In this document: one piece after another, positions 62,104-64,000 of the stretch
How positions within the stretch are numbered: position 1 is the stretch's first letter
Layout of the letters: each line of letters starts with the position of its first letter
Program-made: the position numbers and the translations under genes
Source: Pseudomonas sp. A-RE-19
GTDB lineage: Bacteria > Pseudomonadota > Gammaproteobacteria > Pseudomonadales > Pseudomonadaceae
Assembly (NCBI RefSeq): GCF_019956555.1
Contig: NZ_JAHBDQ010000066.1
Location: 1-64,000 of the forward strand
Reading direction: 5' to 3'
Length of the DNA: 64,000 nucleotides
Notes under the pieces: model-generated
What the model was told of the DNA's origin: nothing
Databases searched by the model: none
What the model saw: only the letters and a program-made list of their open reading frames with translations

Positions 62104-63294
62104 ATGTATCAGAACCTGGCTCTGCTTGCCGCCTTCCTGCTGGCCTACAGCATATTTGCAGGGCGTTTCGAGTCACGCCTGCTCAATGGTCCGCTCATGT
62201 TCATGCTTGCCGGTCTGATTCTCGGCCCGGCGGTTCTGGGCATTCTGCAACCTCGGATTGACAAGGACGGCCTCAAAATCCTGGCAGAACTGACATTGGC
62301 AATTGTGCTCTTCAGCGATGCGGCCAACGCTGACCTCAAGGTTCTAAGAGCACACGAAGGATTGCCGCTGCGCTTGTTGATGATAGGGCTACCACTGACC
62401 ATTCTGAGCGGTTGGCTGGTCGGCATCTGGCTGTTCCCGCAGGTACCCTCGGTGGAATTGGCAATACTGGCGACCCTTCTGGCTCCCACCGATGCTGCAC
62501 TGGGTAAGGCCGTTGTGAGCAATCCCAAGGTTCCGGCGTCCGTGCGTGAAGGGTTAAACGTGGAGAGCGGATTGAATGATGGCATCTGTGTTCCCGTCCT
62601 GTTGATGTTCCTGGCCCTGCTGGTCGAAGAGCAGACGCAGTCACCCCTCGCGCTGGCAATGGAGTTGGTTATCGAGGAGCTGGGCATCGGTGCCGTCATC
62701 GGTATCGCCCTTACGCTTATTGCCTGGCTGTTGCAGCGTTACTCCGAAAAACACCATTGGCAAACCCCCATGTGGTCACAACTGACACTGCCCGGGTTAG
62801 CCATTCTTTGCTTCGCCACAGCGCAAGCATTAGGCGGGAGCGGGTTTATCGCCGCGTTCGTCGGCGGGTTGTTCGCCAGTTATTTGTTTCCCGAGCAAAA
62901 ACATCACCTGCTCGAGGCCAGCGAAGAGTTCGCCAGCCTGTTGTCGGTCATTACCTGGGTCGTATTCGGGGCGCTGGTCATCCCTCGGGCCTGGAGCAGT
63001 CTTACCTTGAACATCTGGCTTTACGCAGTGCTCAGCTTGACCGTGATTCGCCTGCTGCCCGTGCTGATCAGTCTGGTGGGAACCCGCTTCGATTTCGAAA
63101 CCCGCCTGTTCATCGGTTGGTTCGGCCCGCGAGGTCTGGCCAGCATCGTCTTCGCCGTCATGATATTGGACTACCCTCTACAAGCCAGTCGTACCCTGAT
63201 AGCTGTCGCGGTCTGCACCGTTTTACTCAGCGTGCTACTGCATGGCTTGAGTGCCAATCCATGGGTTGCTCGGCTGGCTCGTCGTGATCATTGA
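62104..63294 (+). CDS. CPA1-type cation:proton antiporter (NhaP-like)
   Basis: A 396-residue membrane protein with about 12 hydrophobic segments. The ion-binding stretch LLAPTDAALGKAVVSNPKVP near residue 135 and NVESGLNDGICVPVLLMF near 157 are characteristic of NhaP-type exchangers. It would export Na+ or K+ for protons. It is shorter than many relatives, with no C-terminal cytosolic domain. It is divergent from the SulP gene and upstream of an RND adaptor gene. Confidence 0.9.
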   Translation: MYQNLALLAAFLLAYSIFAGRFESRLLNGPLMFMLAGLILGPAVLGILQPRIDKDGLKILAELTLAIVLFSDAANADLKVLRAHEGLPLRLLMIGLPLTILSGWLVGIWLFPQVPSVELAILATLLAPTDAALGKAVVSNPKVPASVREGLNVESGLNDGICVPVLLMFLALLVEEQTQSPLALAMELVIEELGIGAVIGIALTLIAWLLQRYSEKHHWQTPMWSQLTLPGLAILCFATAQALGGSGFIAAFVGGLFASYLFPEQKHHLLEASEEFASLLSVITWVVFGALVIPRAWSSLTLNIWLYAVLSLTVIRLLPVLISLVGTRFDFETRLFIGWFGPRGLASIVFAVMILDYPLQASRTLIAVAVCTVLLSVLLHGLSANPWVARLARRDH

Positions 63295-63384
63295 TTTCCG
63301 TCAAATTTGCCACGGTTTGTTGGTTCGCATAGTGAAGACATAGTGGCTACGCTTCTGTTCGAGTGACCTTTACGGAGCATAGGC

Positions 63385-64000
63385 ATGGGCGCAAACATGA
63401 ACGTCGTCAGACAGCTCGTCGGCTTGCCCATCGCGATGATGATAGGGGTCTTGGGCCTGGTTGCCGGTTGTGGCAAAGAGCCCACTACCCTGGCCCGTCA
63501 AGCCCCCGATGTAACGGTCATGACGGTCACCGCGCGCGACACCCCGGTCTCGTTCGAATTCGTTGCCCAGACACAGAGCTCCCGCGAGGTGGAGATCCGC
63601 GCTCGAGTTGCCGGCTTCCTGGAGAAACGGCTGTACACCGAAGGCGATTTGGTGAAGGCCGGGCAAACGCTGTTTCAAATGGACCGCAAACCTTTTGAAG
63701 CCGCGTTGCTGTCAGCCCAGGGGCAATTGGCTCAACAACAGGCACGCTGGGAAGTGGCCAAGTCTACGTTGGCCCGCGTCCGTCCCTTGGCGGCGCAGAA
63801 TGCGGTCAGCAAGATGGATCTGGACAACGCCGTCGGCGATGAGCGTCAGACACGGGCCGCCGTACTCGCCGCCGAGGGCACGGTTCGCACCGAGCAGTTG
63901 AACCTCAGTTACACCACCATAGCCTCCCCCCTCACCGGTCTTTCAAGTTTTGCCAAAAAACAGGAAGGCAGTTACGTCACTCCAGGCGAATCAGGGCTGT
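63385..64000 (+). CDS. RND efflux periplasmic adaptor subunit, 3' end outside window
   Basis: The first 205 residues of a membrane-fusion lipoprotein of the AcrA/MexA type. The lipobox is GVLGLVAGCGKE. Beta-barrel and lipoyl parts are visible (VEIRARVAGFLEKRLYTEGDLVKAGQTLFQMD), then the alpha-helical hairpin and ASPLTGLSSFAKKQEGSYV. It links an inner-membrane RND pump to an outer-membrane channel, presumably encoded downstream. CGGAG lies nine bases before the ATG at 63385; an ATG at 63397 is an alternative. No stop occurs before the window end. Confidence 0.92.
   Translation, partial: MGANMNVVRQLVGLPIAMMIGVLGLVAGCGKEPTTLARQAPDVTVMTVTARDTPVSFEFVAQTQSSREVEIRARVAGFLEKRLYTEGDLVKAGQTLFQMDRKPFEAALLSAQGQLAQQQARWEVAKSTLARVRPLAAQNAVSKMDLDNAVGDERQTRAAVLAAEGTVRTEQLNLSYTTIASPLTGLSSFAKKQEGSYVTPGESGL

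Overview
The window looks like chromosomal DNA of a fluorescent Pseudomonas (P. fluorescens group). Supporting signs are the high GC, the codon use, the many REP/REPIN hairpins between genes, Pseudomonas-typical families (DUF6124, PycR, DksA2, ZigA), and gene orders I recall from P. aeruginosa: pycB-pycA-pycR-RpiR-uvrD, and dksA2-zigA-amidase-folE2-carbonic anhydrase-pyrQ. No rRNA, tRNA, CRISPR array, prophage or insertion sequence was recognised.

Layout. (1) 0-10 kb: an AraC regulator flanked by two inverted REPIN copies; an acetylpolyamine amidohydrolase with a polyamine-binding protein; a MocR regulator divergent from a PaiB-like gene and two acetyltransferases; a homocysteine methyltransferase divergent from an amino-acid ABC binding protein and permease. 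(2) 10-18 kb: an autotransporter; pyruvate carboxylase subunits pycA/pycB with their divergent LysR regulator; an RpiR/HexR-type regulator with a perfect HexR-type operator. (3) 18-29 kb: a PAS-GGDEF-EAL protein, uvrD, a Tim44-domain protein, a SMI1/KNR4 protein, a CPA2 antiporter, a thioesterase, pdxY and a DUF3301 protein.

(4) 29-50 kb is the most interesting part: a zinc-starvation island. Two perfect 15-bp Zur-box palindromes (32359-32373 and 34078-34092) and one weaker one (49821-49839) sit before zinc-sparing or zinc-handling genes. These are G3E GTPases (CobW-like and ZigA), the low-cysteine DksA2, a periplasmic amidase, FolE2, a metal ABC transporter, a gamma carbonic anhydrase, a dihydroorotase with one metal ligand changed, a ThrRS remnant with no catalytic core, and two small secreted Cys-containing proteins. 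The third box precedes a four-gene, ATGA-coupled operon of three SPFH (HflK/HflC-like) membrane proteins and a CPC-type P1B-ATPase. One of these SPFH proteins has a tail with 17 histidines. This operon, and the core-less ThrRS, are the best candidates for undescribed biology. Cardiolipin synthase, Cfa and a DUF3617 protein lie between the two halves.

(5) 50-64 kb: dihydrolipoamide dehydrogenase; an Lrp regulator divergent from a LysE exporter; a pair of unknown envelope proteins (710-residue secreted protein and DUF3142 lipoprotein); a DUF6124 protein; a LysR-GST-PNPOx-like set; a SulP transporter; a CPA1 antiporter; and the start of an RND efflux adaptor cut by the window end.

Another unexpected signal is a cluster of five DnaA-box-like 9-mers (four perfect), four of them on a 12-bp period, inside the linker-coding part of the MocR gene (4700-4802). 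Start codons were chosen from ribosome-binding sites and family N-termini. No homology search could be run, so family assignments come from motif recognition.
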